NCBI RefSeq assembly: GCF_001956315.1
Contig: NZ_MOLY01000045.1
Span: 124,001 to 188,000, forward strand
Direction of reading: 5' to 3'
From: Sphingomonas montana
GTDB lineage: Bacteria > Pseudomonadota > Alphaproteobacteria > Sphingomonadales > Sphingomonadaceae
Length of the DNA stretch: 64,000 nucleotides
The position numbers were made by a program, and so were the translations under genes. Each line of letters begins with the position of its first letter. Positions within the stretch are counted from its first letter, which is position 1. This document shows positions 9,975 through 20,675 of the stretch, in pieces. The notes below the pieces were generated by a model that did no database searches, was not told where the DNA came from, and was given only the letters and a program-made list of their open reading frames with translations.

Positions 9975-11174
9975 ATGAACCTTGATTTCACGCCCGAGGA
10001 ACAGGCGTTCCGTGACGAGGTCCGCACTTTTCTGGCAGCCGAGCTGCCCGACGATATCCGCACCGCGGTGGCCGACCGGACCGACCTGACGAAGGAACAG
10101 ATCGTGCGGTGGCAGCGGATCCTGAACGCGCGCGGCTGGGCCGTGCCGAAATGGCAGCCGGAACATGGCGGCTGCGGCTGGACCCCGGCGCAGAAATATA
10201 TCTTCCAGGAGGAATTGTCGCTCGCCCGCGCGCCGGAGGAATTCTCCTTCAACGTCGCCATGATCGGCCCGATCCTGCAGCGCTTCGGCACGGACGCGCA
10301 GAAGGCGAAGTTCCTCGCCCCCACTGCCAATCTCGACATCTGGTGGTGCCAGGGCTTCTCCGAACCGGGCTCCGGCTCCGACCTCGCCTCGCTCAAGACC
10401 AGCGCGGTCCGCGACGGCGACGACTATGTCGTCAACGGCCAGAAGATCTGGACCACGCTGGCCCAGCATGCCGACTGGATCTTCGCACTCGTCCGCACCG
10501 ATCCGAAGGCGCCCAAGCCGCAGATGGGGATCAGCTTCCTGCTGATCGACATGACGTCGCCCGGCATCACCGTCCGCCCGATCCGCACGATCGACGATCA
10601 TCATGAGGTGAACGAAGTCTTCTTCGACGATGTTCGGGTGCCGGCGGAAAACCTGATCGGCACGGAAAATCGCGGCTGGGACTATGCCAAGCATCTGCTC
10701 GGCAACGAACGGTCGGGCATTGCGCGGATCGGGCTGTCCAAGGAACGGCTGCGCTGGGCGCGCGACACCGCGGCGGAGATGGCCGCCGACGGACGCCTGA
10801 CGCCGCGCGAACATGACCGCCTGCTCCGCGACCTGGTGGAGGCGGAGATCGACCTGAAGGCGCTCGAACTCACCCAGTTGCGGGTCGTCGCCGCCGACAG
10901 CGGCCACGGTGGAGAAGGCGCTGGCGCCGCCGCTTCGATCCTTAAGGTGAAGGGCACCGAGGTACAGCAACGCATGACCGAAATCATGATGACGCTGGCC
11001 GGACCCGCCGGCCTCGCGCTGCCCGATGGCGGTCATGGCCGCAACGAGGCCGTCGAGGATCGCTGGCTGTCCGCCGCCGCGCCCTATTATTTCACCATGC
11101 GCAAGGTCTCGATCTACGGCGGATCGAACGAGATCCAGCGCAATATCGTCGCCAAGACCGTGCTGGGGCTCTGA
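9975..11174 (+). CDS. acyl-CoA dehydrogenase, large-subunit type
   Basis: 399 residues with the full acyl-CoA dehydrogenase fold: an N-terminal helical domain, the flavin/substrate loop WWCQGFSEPGSGSDLASL near residue 117, GQKIWTTLAQHADW, and the C-terminal signature IYGGSNEIQRNIVAKTVLGL. It oxidises an acyl-CoA to the 2-enoyl-CoA using FAD. The next gene, three bases on, encodes a second, shorter family member; such pairs occur as heteromeric enzymes (for example PimC/PimD-like and steroid side-chain FadE pairs). The substrate cannot be read from sequence. Confidence 0.9.
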   Translation: MNLDFTPEEQAFRDEVRTFLAAELPDDIRTAVADRTDLTKEQIVRWQRILNARGWAVPKWQPEHGGCGWTPAQKYIFQEELSLARAPEEFSFNVAMIGPILQRFGTDAQKAKFLAPTANLDIWWCQGFSEPGSGSDLASLKTSAVRDGDDYVVNGQKIWTTLAQHADWIFALVRTDPKAPKPQMGISFLLIDMTSPGITVRPIRTIDDHHEVNEVFFDDVRVPAENLIGTENRGWDYAKHLLGNERSGIARIGLSKERLRWARDTAAEMAADGRLTPREHDRLLRDLVEAEIDLKALELTQLRVVAADSGHGGEGAGAAASILKVKGTEVQQRMTEIMMTLAGPAGLALPDGGHGRNEAVEDRWLSAAAPYYFTMRKVSIYGGSNEIQRNIVAKTVLGL

Positions 11175-11177
11175 ACC

Positions 11178-12281
11178 ATGGATTTCGACTTCTCCGACGA
11201 CCAGCGCCTGCTGAAGGACAGCGTCGCCCGATTCGTGGCGGAGCGTTACGGGTTCGAGGATCGGACCCGGATGCTGGCGATGCCCGGCGGGCGCGATCCG
11301 GCGATCTGGTCCGCCATGGCCGAACTCGGCCTGCTGGGCCTGCCCTTTGCGGAGGCGGACGGCGGTTTCGGCGGCGGCGGGACCGAAACGATGATCCTGA
11401 TGGAGGAATTCGGCCGCGGACTTGTCGTCGAACCCTATCTGTCGGCGATCGTGCTGGCCGGCACGATCCTGGGCGATGCAGCGAGCGGGGACCAGCGTGC
11501 GGCGCGGATCGAACGGATCGTCGCGGGCGACCACCGGCTGGCGGTCGCCTTCGCCGAACCGCGCGGGCCGCGTTACGCCGTCGATGCCCGCGCGACGGTG
11601 GCGGTTGGCGATCGGCTGACGGGCGAGAAGATCGCCGTGCTGGGCGGCGGCGACGCACACGAACTGATCGTCTCGGCCCGCACCAGCACCGGCGAAACGG
11701 GCCTGTTCTTCGTCGATGCCGCCGCCCCGGGCGTCTCGGTCCATGCGGAGGCCGGCTATGACGGCAGCCGCGTCGCCACGGTTCGGCTGGACGACGTCCC
11801 GGCCGAACGGATCGCGGGCGACGGTGCGGCCCACCTGACCCGCGCGATCGAGGCCGCCAACGCTGCGCTCTGTGCCGAGGCGGTCGGCGCGATGGCTGCC
11901 GCGCTCGACCTGACGACCGAATATCTCAAAACGCGCAAGCAGTTCGGCGTCCCGATCGCCAGCTTCCAGGCGTTGCAGCACCGCGCCGTCGACATGCTGA
12001 TGCAGCTCGAACTGGCGCGCAGCATGGCGATCTTCGCGGCCGTCTCGCTCGATCAGCCGCCGGCCGTCCGCGCCGCCAACATCGCCGCCGCCAAGGTCCA
12101 GGTCGCCCGCGCCGCCCGCTTCGTGGGGCAGCAGGCGGTACAGTTGCACGGTGGCATCGGCATCACCGCGGAATATAAGATCGGGCACGTCTTCAAGCGG
12201 CTGACCGCGATCGAAACGCTGTTCGGCGACGCCGACCACCATCTCGACGCACTCACCGACATAGGCGGCCTGGCGGCGTAA
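11178..12281 (+). CDS. acyl-CoA dehydrogenase, small-subunit type
   Basis: 367 residues, an acyl-CoA dehydrogenase paralogue. MDFDFSDDQRLLKDSVARFV is the usual N-terminus, RKQFGVPIASFQALQHR lies near residue 255, and VQLHGGIGITAEYKIGH is near the C-terminus. The loop matching the SEPGSGSD segment of the partner is degenerate (AFAEPRGPRYAVDA). This fits the small or beta subunit of a heteromeric enzyme, often labelled pimeloyl-CoA dehydrogenase small subunit in sphingomonads. It is co-transcribed with the preceding gene. Confidence 0.87.
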   Translation: MDFDFSDDQRLLKDSVARFVAERYGFEDRTRMLAMPGGRDPAIWSAMAELGLLGLPFAEADGGFGGGGTETMILMEEFGRGLVVEPYLSAIVLAGTILGDAASGDQRAARIERIVAGDHRLAVAFAEPRGPRYAVDARATVAVGDRLTGEKIAVLGGGDAHELIVSARTSTGETGLFFVDAAAPGVSVHAEAGYDGSRVATVRLDDVPAERIAGDGAAHLTRAIEAANAALCAEAVGAMAAALDLTTEYLKTRKQFGVPIASFQALQHRAVDMLMQLELARSMAIFAAVSLDQPPAVRAANIAAAKVQVARAARFVGQQAVQLHGGIGITAEYKIGHVFKRLTAIETLFGDADHHLDALTDIGGLAA

Positions 12282-12302
12282 CCGGCACCCTGGCCCCAGA
12301 CG

Positions 12303-12320
12303 TCCCGGCGAAAGCCGGGA
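12303..12320. repeat. REP-type palindrome, CCCGGC-AAA-GCCGGG core
   Basis: Core TCCCGGCGAAAGCCGGGA between an acyl-CoA dehydrogenase gene and rpiA. The same core recurs at 23989-24008, and as a GGAGG-loop variant at 22091 and 30638. Confidence 0.75.
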
Positions 12321-12417
12321 TCTCCCGTCGGTGAGGCGGCTCGTGACGCCGGTGTGGCGCGGACCGCACCACCACAACGGACGCGGAACCCCCGCCCCCC
12401 CCACCCATTCCATCCCC

Positions 12418-13077
12418 ATGACCGCCGACGCCGACAAACACGCCGCCGCCCTCGCCGCCACCGCGGAGGTCCGGCCCGGCATGCTCGTCGGGCTCGGCAC
12501 CGGCAGCACCGCGGCGCATGCGATCATGGCGCTCGGCGAACGCGTCCGCGCCGGGCTGCGCATCACCGCGGTCGCGACGTCGCGCGCGACCGAAATGCTG
12601 GCCGGAGCGCACGGTATCACCGTCCTGCCGTTCGACGACGTGCCAGGGGTCGACCTGACGATCGACGGGGTGGACCAGATCGATCCATGCCGCCGCGCGA
12701 TCAAGGGCGGCGGCGGCGCCATGCTGCGGGAAAAGATCGTCGCGGCCGCCAGTACGCGGATGATCGCCATTGCGGACGGGTCGAAACGCGTCGGGCAGCT
12801 CGACCGCGCGATCCCGGTTGAGATCCTGCCCTTCGCCCGCGCCTTCGTGCTGCGCCGGCTGGCGGAACTCGGTGCTTCGGCCACCCTGCGTATCGCGCGG
12901 TCCGACCAGGATAATCTGCTGGCCGACGCCGCCTTCGGCCCGATTGCGGACCCGGCGGGGCTGGCGGTCGCGTTGTCCGCCATTCCCGGCCTGCTCGGCC
13001 ACGGCCTTTTCCTGCACGAGATCGATCATGCATGCTTCGCACTTGACGGCACCGTGTTCTGGGACGACCGGCCCTGA
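12418..13077 (+). CDS. rpiA: ribose-5-phosphate isomerase A
   Basis: 219 residues. It interconverts ribose-5-phosphate and ribulose-5-phosphate. Family motifs are GMLVGLGTGSTAAHAI near residue 21, the active-site DLTIDGVDQID near 79, KGGGGAMLREK near 96 and IADGSK near 122. The ATG follows a C-rich tract without an obvious ribosome site, but the N-terminus matches the family here and the frame upstream looks non-coding. It is the first gene of the pentose-phosphate group, 121 bases before tkt. Confidence 0.94.
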   Translation: MTADADKHAAALAATAEVRPGMLVGLGTGSTAAHAIMALGERVRAGLRITAVATSRATEMLAGAHGITVLPFDDVPGVDLTIDGVDQIDPCRRAIKGGGGAMLREKIVAAASTRMIAIADGSKRVGQLDRAIPVEILPFARAFVLRRLAELGASATLRIARSDQDNLLADAAFGPIADPAGLAVALSAIPGLLGHGLFLHEIDHACFALDGTVFWDDRP

Positions 13078-13198
13078 CTACGTGTCGGGGCGTGACGGCG
13101 GGCAGGAACAGTTCAGCCCGCCCACCGTTCCCCGCACGATATCTTAATCCCGCCCGGTGCCGTTCGGTGCCCCCGGCGGCCGTGCCAAGGATCGCGCC

Positions 13199-15283
13199 AT
13201 GACCACCTCCGCCACCGGCCTTCACGAAGACGGCTCTCCGGAGCGACTCGCGATCGACACGATCCGGACGCTGTCGATGGACGCGGTGCAGAAGGCGAAC
13301 AGCGGCCATCCCGGCACGCCGATGGCACTCGCCCCGGTCGGCCACACGCTCTGGTCGCAGTTCCTGCGCTACGATCCGGACCGTCCCGACTGGCCCAATC
13401 GCGACCGGTTCGTGCTGTCGGTCGGCCACGCGTCGATGCTGCTCTATTCGCTGCTGCACCTGGCCGGCGTGAAGGAGATCGATGCCGACGGGAAGCCGAG
13501 CGGTGAACCCGCGGTCAGCCTGGAAGACATTAAGGGGTTCCGCCAGCTGTCCTCCAAGACGCCCGGCCACCCCGAATATCGCTTCACCACCGGTGTCGAG
13601 ACGACCACCGGCCCGCTGGGTCAGGGCTGCGGAAACTCGGTCGGCATGGCCATCGCCGAACGCCATCTGGCGGCGCATTTCAACCGCGACGATGCGGTGC
13701 TGTTCGACCATGACGTCTATGCGCTCTGCGGTGACGGCGACATGATGGAAGGCGTGACGGCGGAGGCCGCCTCGCTGGCCGGTCACATGAAATTGTCCAA
13801 CCTCTGCTGGATCTATGACAACAACACGATCAGCATCGAAGGTCATACCGACCTTGCCTTTACCGAGGATGTAGCCGCCCGCCACCGCGCCTATGGCTGG
13901 AAGACGCTGCATGTCGCCGACGCGAACGACACGGTCGCGCTGGCCGAGGCGTTCCAGACGTTCCGCGACACGCACGACGCGCCGACGCTGATCGTCGTGG
14001 ACAGCGTCATCGGCTGGGGCAGCCCCAAGGCGAACAGCGAAAAGGCGCACGGCGAACCGCTGGGTGCCGACGCGATCCGCGAGACCAAGAAGGCCTATGG
14101 CTGGCCGGAAGACAAGGACTTCTACGTCCCGGAAGGCGTGGCCGAACATTTCGCGCACAGCATGATCGAGCGCAGCCGTCCGCTGCGCGAGAGTTGGGAC
14201 GCGACCTTCGCGGCCTATCGCGCCAAATATCCCGAACTGGCGGCCCAGCTGGAAAGCATGCGCCAGGGCGAACTGCCGGACGACTGGGCGGCCGACGTGC
14301 CGGTGTTCGACGCCGATGCCAAGGGCATCGCCAGCCGCGACGCCGGCGGCAAGGTTCTGAACGCGATCGCCAAGCGCGTACCCAGCCTGATGGGCGGTGC
14401 CGCCGATCTGTCGCCGTCGACCAAGACCGACCTGAAGTTCGACGGCGCGGGCAGCTTCACCGCCACCACCCCCGGCGGTCGCAACATGCATTTCGGCGTC
14501 CGCGAACATGCGATGGGGTCGATCGCCAACGGCATGGCGCTCAGCTATCTGCGCTCCTACACCGGCACCTTCCTGGTGTTCTCCGACTATATGCGCGCAC
14601 CGATCCGGCTGGCCGCGATCATGGAGGTCCCGACGATCTTCGTGTTCACGCATGACAGCATCGGGGTAGGCGAGGATGGCCCGACGCATCAGCCGATCGA
14701 ACATCTCGCCACGCTGCGCGCGATCCCCGGGCTCGTCACCATCCGTCCGGGTGATGCCAACGAGACCGCACAGGCCTGGTCCGCCGCGCTGAAGCAGTCC
14801 GACCGGCCCAGCGCGCTCATCTTCTCGCGCCAGGCGCTGCCCACGCTCGACCGTGCGAAATATGCGTCCGCCGATGGTCTGCTGAAGGGGGCATATATCC
14901 TGGCCGAGGCGGGCGGCGGCGATCCCGACGTCATCCTGATCGGCACCGGCAGCGAGGTTTCGCTGGTGGTCGAAGCCTATGAACAGCTCCGGGCGGAGGG
15001 CGTCCGCGCCCGCGTCGTATCGATGCCCAGCTGGGAATTGTTCGAACATCAGGACGCCGAATATCGCGACTCGATCTTCCCGCCCGCCGTCCGCGCCCGC
15101 GTGGCCGTGGAACAGGCCGGCTCGATGGGTTGGGACCGCTATGTCGGGCATGATGGCGCAACCATCACCATGTCCACCTTCGGCGCATCCGCACCGTTGG
15201 TGAAGTTACAGCAGAAGTACGGCTTCACGGTCGAAAATGTCGTGAAGGTCGCGCATGAAGTGATGCAGGGGAACGGAAAATGA
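13199..15283 (+). CDS. tkt: transketolase
   Basis: 694 residues, thiamine-diphosphate dependent. It exchanges two-carbon units among sugar phosphates. Motifs include ANSGHPGTPMALAP near residue 36, the cofactor-binding CGDGDMMEGVTAEAASLAG near 180 with the metal ligand in YDNNTISIEG, and the transketolase-specific GVREHAMGSIANGMAL near 435. The start has AAGGA eight bases upstream. It overlaps the next gene by ATGA at 15280-15283. Confidence 0.97.
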   Translation: MTTSATGLHEDGSPERLAIDTIRTLSMDAVQKANSGHPGTPMALAPVGHTLWSQFLRYDPDRPDWPNRDRFVLSVGHASMLLYSLLHLAGVKEIDADGKPSGEPAVSLEDIKGFRQLSSKTPGHPEYRFTTGVETTTGPLGQGCGNSVGMAIAERHLAAHFNRDDAVLFDHDVYALCGDGDMMEGVTAEAASLAGHMKLSNLCWIYDNNTISIEGHTDLAFTEDVAARHRAYGWKTLHVADANDTVALAEAFQTFRDTHDAPTLIVVDSVIGWGSPKANSEKAHGEPLGADAIRETKKAYGWPEDKDFYVPEGVAEHFAHSMIERSRPLRESWDATFAAYRAKYPELAAQLESMRQGELPDDWAADVPVFDADAKGIASRDAGGKVLNAIAKRVPSLMGGAADLSPSTKTDLKFDGAGSFTATTPGGRNMHFGVREHAMGSIANGMALSYLRSYTGTFLVFSDYMRAPIRLAAIMEVPTIFVFTHDSIGVGEDGPTHQPIEHLATLRAIPGLVTIRPGDANETAQAWSAALKQSDRPSALIFSRQALPTLDRAKYASADGLLKGAYILAEAGGGDPDVILIGTGSEVSLVVEAYEQLRAEGVRARVVSMPSWELFEHQDAEYRDSIFPPAVRARVAVEQAGSMGWDRYVGHDGATITMSTFGASAPLVKLQQKYGFTVENVVKVAHEVMQGNGK

Positions 15284-18084
15284 CGGGTCCGCTTAACGCA
15301 CTGGAACAGGCCGGACAGGCCGTCTGGCTCGATTTCGTCGATCGCAAGTTCCTGGCCGATGGCGGCCTGCGCAAACTGATCGCGGAAGACGGCCTGACCG
15401 GCGTCACGTCCAACCCGTCGATCTTCGAGAAGGCGATCGGCCATTCGGACGCTTATGACGACGGCCTGGCCGCCTATCTGGACAAGGGCGACTCTTCCGT
15501 CGTCGCCGTCTACGAAAGCCTCGCGATCGCCGATATCCAGGCCGCGGCGGACGATCTGCGCCCGGTCTATGACCGGCTGCAGGGCAAGGACGGTTATGTC
15601 AGCCTCGAGGTTTCGCCCTACCTCGCCAAATCCACGCACGAAACGATCGAGGAGGCGCACCGCCTTGCCGCTGCGGTCGATCGCCCCAACCTGATGGTCA
15701 AGGTCCCCGGCACGGAGGAAGGCGTCCCCGCCATTCGCCAGTTGATCGAGGACGGGCTGAGCATCAACGTGACCCTGCTCTTCTCGCGCGACGCCTACCG
15801 CGCGGTCGCCATGGCCTATCTCGAAGGGCTGGAGGCGCGGGTTGCCGACGGGAAGCCGATCGACGCCATCGCCAGCGTCGCCAGCTTCTTCATCAGCCGC
15901 ATCGACGCGCTGGTCGACAAGACGATCGACGAGCGCATCGCCAAGGGCGACCCGGATGCCGACGCGTTGAAGGCGATTCGCGGCAAGGTCGCGATCGCGA
16001 ATGCCAAGCTTGCCTATCAGGACTATCTCGCAATCCTCGAAACCGACCGCTGGAAGGCGCTCGCGGCCAAGGGCGCGCAGGTCCAGCGGCTGCTCTGGGC
16101 CTCCACCGGCGTGAAGGACAAGGCGTATAGCGACGTCCTCTATATCGAGACGTTGATCGGGGCCGACACGGTCAACACCATGCCGCCCGCCACCATGGAT
16201 GCGTTTCGCGACCATGGCGACGCTACCCCGCAACTGACCGACGACGTGGCCGATGCCGAACATGTGATGGCCGAGGCCGAACGGCTCAAGCTGAAGCTGG
16301 GCGATGTCACGACCGGGCTGGTCACCGCAGGTGTCACGCTGTTCGCCGATGCGGCCGACTCGCTGCTCGGCGCGGTGGCCGGCAAGCGCGAGAAGGTGCT
16401 GGGCGACCGGCTCAACGGCATGACCGCAACGCTGCCCAAATCGCTTGACGAAGCGGTCGAAACGCGGCTCGGCACGATGCGCAAGGACGCCTGGAGCCGC
16501 CGGCTCTGGGCGGGCGATGCAACGCTCTGGACCGGCAAGGACGAAGCCAAGTGGCTCGGCTGGCTGGCGGCCGGCAAGGGCGAACAGGTCGATACCGACG
16601 CGCTCGAAGACCTTCAGGGCACGACGAAGGGCAAGGCCGACGTCGTCCTGCTCGGCATGGGCGGGTCCAGCCTCGGGCCGGAGGTGATCGGGCAGATCGT
16701 CCCTCGCGCCGCCGATGCGCCGCGCTTCCACGCGCTCGACAGCACCGATCCGGCGCAGGTCGCGACCGTCGCCGGGCTGATCGATGCCGGCAACACCGCC
16801 TTCCTCGTGTCCTCCAAGTCGGGTTCGACGCTGGAGCCGCAACTGCTGGAGGCCTATTTCCGCAGCCTGCCCGGCGCCGACGTCAAGAATTTCGTCGCGG
16901 TGACCGACCCAGGGTCGAAGCTGGAGGCATCGGCCAAGGCGGACGGGTTTGGTCATGTCTTCCACGGCGATCCCACGATCGGCGGGCGCTATTCCGTCCT
17001 GTCGGTTTTCGGCATGGTGCCAGCCGCGATGATGGGCGTGGACATTGCCGCCTTCTTCACCGCGGCGCAGGCGATGGTCCATGCCTGCGGTCCGGACAGC
17101 CCGCCGAACACGAACCCCGGGCTCCGGCTCGGCGCGATCCTGGGCGAGGCCGCGCTTGCCGGCCGTGACAAGCTGACCATCCTGCCCAGCCCCGGCCTCG
17201 CCGCGTTCGGCAGCTGGCTGGAGCAACTCGTTGCCGAATCGACCGGCAAGGAAGGCAAGGGCATCGTCCCCGTCGACCTCGAACCGCTCGGCTCGGCGGA
17301 CAGCTACGGCACCGACCGTCTGTTCGTGCATCTCCATCTGGCGGGCGACAGCGACGACGCGCTCGAATCGACGCTGCTGGCGCTGACCGAGGGCGGCCAT
17401 CCGCTTGTGCGGATCAGCGTCGCCGACCCGATGCAGCTGGGGCAGGAGTTCTTCCGCTGGGAAATGGCCACCGCCGTCGCGGGCGCGGTCCTGGGTATCG
17501 ATCCGTTCGATCAGCCCGATGTGGAAGCCGCCAAGGTGGAGGCCCGCAAGCTGGTCGATGCCTATGAGGCGACCGGTGCGCTCGAACCCGAAACCCCGCT
17601 GTACGAGGATGCCGACCTGCGCATCTTCGCGCCGGGCGATCCGGAATTCGCGCCGACCGATCCCGCGGTCCTGCTCCGGACGCATTTCGCCAGCCTCGTG
17701 CCCGGCGACTATGCCGGGTTCCTCGCCTATATCGAACGCAACGACACGCATGCCGCGTCAATCGCGCGGATGCGGGCGGCGGTGCGCGATGCGCGTCAGG
17801 TGGCGACGGTGGCCGGTTTCGGCCCACGTTTCCTCCATTCGACGGGTCAGGCGTACAAGGGTGGTCCACGCACAGGCAGCTTCCTGAAAATCACCCGCAC
17901 CCCGTCCGACGACGTTGCCGTTCCCGGCCGCAAGGCCAGCTTCGGCACCGTGCAGCTGGCCCAGGCCCGCGGCGACCTCGACGTGCTGGTGGAACGTGGC
18001 CAGCGCGTCATGCGCGTCCACCTGAAGCATGACGCCGCGATCGAACGGCTCGAAACGCTGGTGATCGCCAGCGTCGCCGACTGA
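15280..18084 (+). CDS. tal-pgi: bifunctional transaldolase / phosphoglucose isomerase
   Basis: 934 residues made of two complete enzymes. Residues 1 to about 370 are transaldolase (GVTSNPSIFEKAI near 42; Schiff-base lysine in NLMVKVPGTEEG near 140; NTMPPATMDAF near 295). Residues from about 380 are phosphoglucose isomerase (VLLGMGGSSLGPEV near 455, FLVSSKSGSTLEP near 508, then sugar-phosphate isomerase motifs to the C-terminus). The fusion is a known natural arrangement in several bacteria. It returns fructose-6-phosphate from the pentose pathway to glucose-6-phosphate, the substrate of the zwf product two genes on. Confidence 0.96.
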   Translation: MTGPLNALEQAGQAVWLDFVDRKFLADGGLRKLIAEDGLTGVTSNPSIFEKAIGHSDAYDDGLAAYLDKGDSSVVAVYESLAIADIQAAADDLRPVYDRLQGKDGYVSLEVSPYLAKSTHETIEEAHRLAAAVDRPNLMVKVPGTEEGVPAIRQLIEDGLSINVTLLFSRDAYRAVAMAYLEGLEARVADGKPIDAIASVASFFISRIDALVDKTIDERIAKGDPDADALKAIRGKVAIANAKLAYQDYLAILETDRWKALAAKGAQVQRLLWASTGVKDKAYSDVLYIETLIGADTVNTMPPATMDAFRDHGDATPQLTDDVADAEHVMAEAERLKLKLGDVTTGLVTAGVTLFADAADSLLGAVAGKREKVLGDRLNGMTATLPKSLDEAVETRLGTMRKDAWSRRLWAGDATLWTGKDEAKWLGWLAAGKGEQVDTDALEDLQGTTKGKADVVLLGMGGSSLGPEVIGQIVPRAADAPRFHALDSTDPAQVATVAGLIDAGNTAFLVSSKSGSTLEPQLLEAYFRSLPGADVKNFVAVTDPGSKLEASAKADGFGHVFHGDPTIGGRYSVLSVFGMVPAAMMGVDIAAFFTAAQAMVHACGPDSPPNTNPGLRLGAILGEAALAGRDKLTILPSPGLAAFGSWLEQLVAESTGKEGKGIVPVDLEPLGSADSYGTDRLFVHLHLAGDSDDALESTLLALTEGGHPLVRISVADPMQLGQEFFRWEMATAVAGAVLGIDPFDQPDVEAAKVEARKLVDAYEATGALEPETPLYEDADLRIFAPGDPEFAPTDPAVLLRTHFASLVPGDYAGFLAYIERNDTHAASIARMRAAVRDARQVATVAGFGPRFLHSTGQAYKGGPRTGSFLKITRTPSDDVAVPGRKASFGTVQLAQARGDLDVLVERGQRVMRVHLKHDAAIERLETLVIASVAD

Positions 18085-18106
18085 CCGGACATAGAACGAC
18101 CTTGAC

Positions 18107-18174
18107 CGTACTCCGGCGGAGACCGGGGCCTGGACGCACCCTTGCCCCAAGGTCCCCGCCCACGCCGAAGTACG
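18107..18174. repeat. imperfect inverted repeat CGTACT...AGTACG
   Basis: Left arm from 18107 (CGTACTCCGGCG) pairs imperfectly with the right arm ending at 18174 (CGCCGAAGTACG). It lies between tal-pgi and gnd and might form a large hairpin within the transcript that modulates downstream expression. Confidence 0.6.
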
Positions 18175-18198
18175 ATCCTGAATGATAGGAGCATCCCC

Positions 18199-19176
18199 AT
18201 GAAGATCGGCATCATCGGCCTCGGCCGCATGGGCGGCAACATCGCCCGCCGCCTGATGCGCGCCGGCCACGAAGTCGTTGCCTACGACCGCGACGAGAAG
18301 GCCGTGGCGGCCCTGACCGACGACGGTGCCACCCCGGCGTCCGGGCTGGAGGACATGGCCGGCAAGCTCGCCGGCCCGCGCATCTTCTGGTCGATGCTGC
18401 CCGCCGGCCCGATCACCGAACAGACGGTCGAGGCCATCGCGGCACTCTGCGCGCCCGGCGACATCGTGATCGACGGCGGCAACAGCTTCTACAAGGACGA
18501 TATCCGCCGTGCGAAGGCGCTGGCGGAACAGGGCCTGCATTATGTCGATGTCGGCACGTCCGGCGGCGTATGGGGCCTGGAACGCGGCTATTGCATGATG
18601 ATCGGCGGCAGCGACGATGCGGTCCGGTTGCTCGATCCGATCTTCGACGCGCTCGCCCCCGGCCGTGGCGAGGTCGTGCCGACGCATGGGCGGGAGGCGA
18701 CCGACGACCGTGCGGAACGCGGTTATATCCATGCCGGTCCCGCCGGTGCCGGCCACTTCGTCAAGATGGTGCACAACGGCATCGAATATGGCCTGATGCA
18801 GGCCTACGCCGAGGGCTTCGACATTCTGAAGGGCAAGGCGTCCGACAAGCTGGCGGAGGACGAACGGTTCGATCTGAACCTGCCCGACATCGCCGAGGTC
18901 TGGCGGCGCGGCAGCGTCATCTCCTCCTGGCTGCTCGACCTGACCGCGATCGGCCTCGCCAACGATCATGAGCTGAAGCAGTTCAGCGGCCACGTCGCCG
19001 ATTCGGGCGAGGGGCAATGGACGATCGACGCCGCGATGGAGGAGAAGGTGCCCGCCAACGTCCTGACCGCCGCGCTGTTCGCGCGCTACCGCAGCCGGGT
19101 CGACACCACGTTCGGCGACAAGCTGCTGTCGGCGATGCGGTTCGGCTTCGGCGGCCATGTGGAAATGCCGCAATGA
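18199..19176 (+). CDS. gnd: 6-phosphogluconate dehydrogenase, decarboxylating, short form
   Basis: 325 residues, the short (GntZ/YqeC-like) class rather than the roughly 470-residue enzyme. It makes ribulose-5-phosphate, CO2 and reduced cofactor. It has the nucleotide-binding [17 protein letters not shown], the substrate signature [10 protein letters not shown] near residue 94, [22 protein letters not shown] (split over 115-138), and the catalytic lysine in [15 protein letters not shown] near 190. AGGAG lies eight bases before the ATG. Short-form enzymes often prefer NAD+; that cannot be settled here. The stop overlaps the zwf start. Confidence 0.95.
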   Translation: MKIGIIGLGRMGGNIARRLMRAGHEVVAYDRDEKAVAALTDDGATPASGLEDMAGKLAGPRIFWSMLPAGPITEQTVEAIAALCAPGDIVIDGGNSFYKDDIRRAKALAEQGLHYVDVGTSGGVWGLERGYCMMIGGSDDAVRLLDPIFDALAPGRGEVVPTHGREATDDRAERGYIHAGPAGAGHFVKMVHNGIEYGLMQAYAEGFDILKGKASDKLAEDERFDLNLPDIAEVWRRGSVISSWLLDLTAIGLANDHELKQFSGHVADSGEGQWTIDAAMEEKVPANVLTAALFARYRSRVDTTFGDKLLSAMRFGFGGHVEMPQ

Positions 19177-20675
19177 CCGTGGCCGAACGGGCGCCGGCAG
19201 CGACGCTCGTCATCTTCGGCGCGCTGGGCGATCTCACTCGCCGGCTGCTGGTGCCCGCGATCGTCAACCTCGTCCGCGGCGACCTCGTCGGCGATGATTT
19301 CCGCATCGTCGGCGTCAGCCACCATGACGGCGACGACGATCATCTGCGCGATCGGCTGGACGACTTCATCGGCAAGGCCGACGGCGAAGGCGGCGCGAAC
19401 GGCGACAAGGCCGGCGCGCAGGACCCCGACTGGCTGAAACTGCGCGACCGCATCACCTATCTGAAGGGCGATTTCGAGGACGCCGCCACTTTCGCTGCAC
19501 TCAAGGACCAGATCACCGGCAACGCCGCCTTCTACCTCGCCACCGCGCCCGGCTTCTTTGGCCCGATCATCGCCAGCCTGGGCACGGCGGGCTTGCTGGA
19601 GCAGACTGACGACGCGTTCCGCCGCGTCGTGATCGAAAAGCCATTCGGCCACGACCTGCCGTCCGCGCAGGCGCTCGATGCCGACATCCTGCAACATCTG
19701 GACGAAAGCCAGATCTACCGGATCGATCACTTTCTGGGCAAGGAAACCGTCCAGAACATCCTCGTCGCGCGCTTCGCCAACACGGTGGTGGAGGCGGTGT
19801 GGAACAACCGCTACATCGATCATGTCCAGATTACCGCCGCCGAAACCGTGACGGTCGGCACGCGCGGCAAGTTCTATGACGGGACCGGCGCGATGCGCGA
19901 CATGGTCCCGAACCATCTGTTCCAGCTGCTGGCGATGGTCGGCATGGAACCGCCGAACAGCTTCGATGCGGAATCGATCCGCAACGAGAAAGCCAAGGTG
20001 ATCGCCGCCATCCGCGCGCCGAAACCCGAGGATGTCGCCACCGTCGCCGTGCGCGGCCGGTACACGGCCGGTCGCGCGGGCGATGCGGACGTCTTCGATT
20101 ACCGCGCCGAACCGGACGTGGCGCCCGACAGCCGCACCGAAACCTATGTGGCGGTGAAGCTGATGGTCGACAGCTGGCGCTGGGCCGGCGTCCCCTTCTA
20201 CCTGCGCACCGGCAAGGGGCTGGCCGCACGCGATACCGAGGTCGTCGTCCAGTTCAAGCCGGTCCCCTATGCGCAGTTCGCCGGCGCCGACGACGCCCGC
20301 CTGCCACCGAACCGGATGGTCATCCAGATCCAGCCCGACGAGGGACTGAGCATCGACATCCTCGCCAAGAAACCCGGACCGGTGATCGAGCCCGTGCCCG
20401 TCAGCCTTGACTTCGCCTATGCCGATCATTTCAGGCTCGGCCACACCACAGGCTACGAAACGCTGCTCTACGATATGCTGACCGGGGACCAGACGCTGTT
20501 CCAGCGCGCGGACCAGATCGAATCCGGCTGGGAAGCGGTGCAGCCGATCCTCGACGCCTGGGCGGCGGGCGGCGAACCCGAACCCTATGCCGCCGGGAGT
20601 GACGGTCCGGATGCCGCCGCCGCACTGCTGGCACGCGACGGCCGCGCCTGGCACGCCATCGGAAGGTCCGCATGA
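19173..20675 (+). CDS. zwf: glucose-6-phosphate 1-dehydrogenase
   Basis: 500 residues. It oxidises glucose-6-phosphate to 6-phosphogluconolactone, the entry to the oxidative pentose-phosphate and Entner-Doudoroff routes. The dinucleotide site is [16 protein letters not shown] near residue 15 and the catalytic signature is [21 protein letters not shown] near 185. The ATG overlaps the gnd stop (ATGA), and the stop overlaps the next start in the same way. No 6-phosphogluconolactonase gene follows. Confidence 0.97.
   Translation: MTVAERAPAATLVIFGALGDLTRRLLVPAIVNLVRGDLVGDDFRIVGVSHHDGDDDHLRDRLDDFIGKADGEGGANGDKAGAQDPDWLKLRDRITYLKGDFEDAATFAALKDQITGNAAFYLATAPGFFGPIIASLGTAGLLEQTDDAFRRVVIEKPFGHDLPSAQALDADILQHLDESQIYRIDHFLGKETVQNILVARFANTVVEAVWNNRYIDHVQITAAETVTVGTRGKFYDGTGAMRDMVPNHLFQLLAMVGMEPPNSFDAESIRNEKAKVIAAIRAPKPEDVATVAVRGRYTAGRAGDADVFDYRAEPDVAPDSRTETYVAVKLMVDSWRWAGVPFYLRTGKGLAARDTEVVVQFKPVPYAQFAGADDARLPPNRMVIQIQPDEGLSIDILAKKPGPVIEPVPVSLDFAYADHFRLGHTTGYETLLYDMLTGDQTLFQRADQIESGWEAVQPILDAWAAGGEPEPYAAGSDGPDAAAALLARDGRAWHAIGRSA

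Noticed and set aside
9945-12983. 1012-codon open frame on the minus strand
   Set aside because: Antisense to the two acyl-CoA dehydrogenases and rpiA, all with clear family motifs on plus.
15139-17751. 870-codon open frame on the minus strand
   Set aside because: Antisense to tal-pgi; low-complexity composition typical of a shadow frame.
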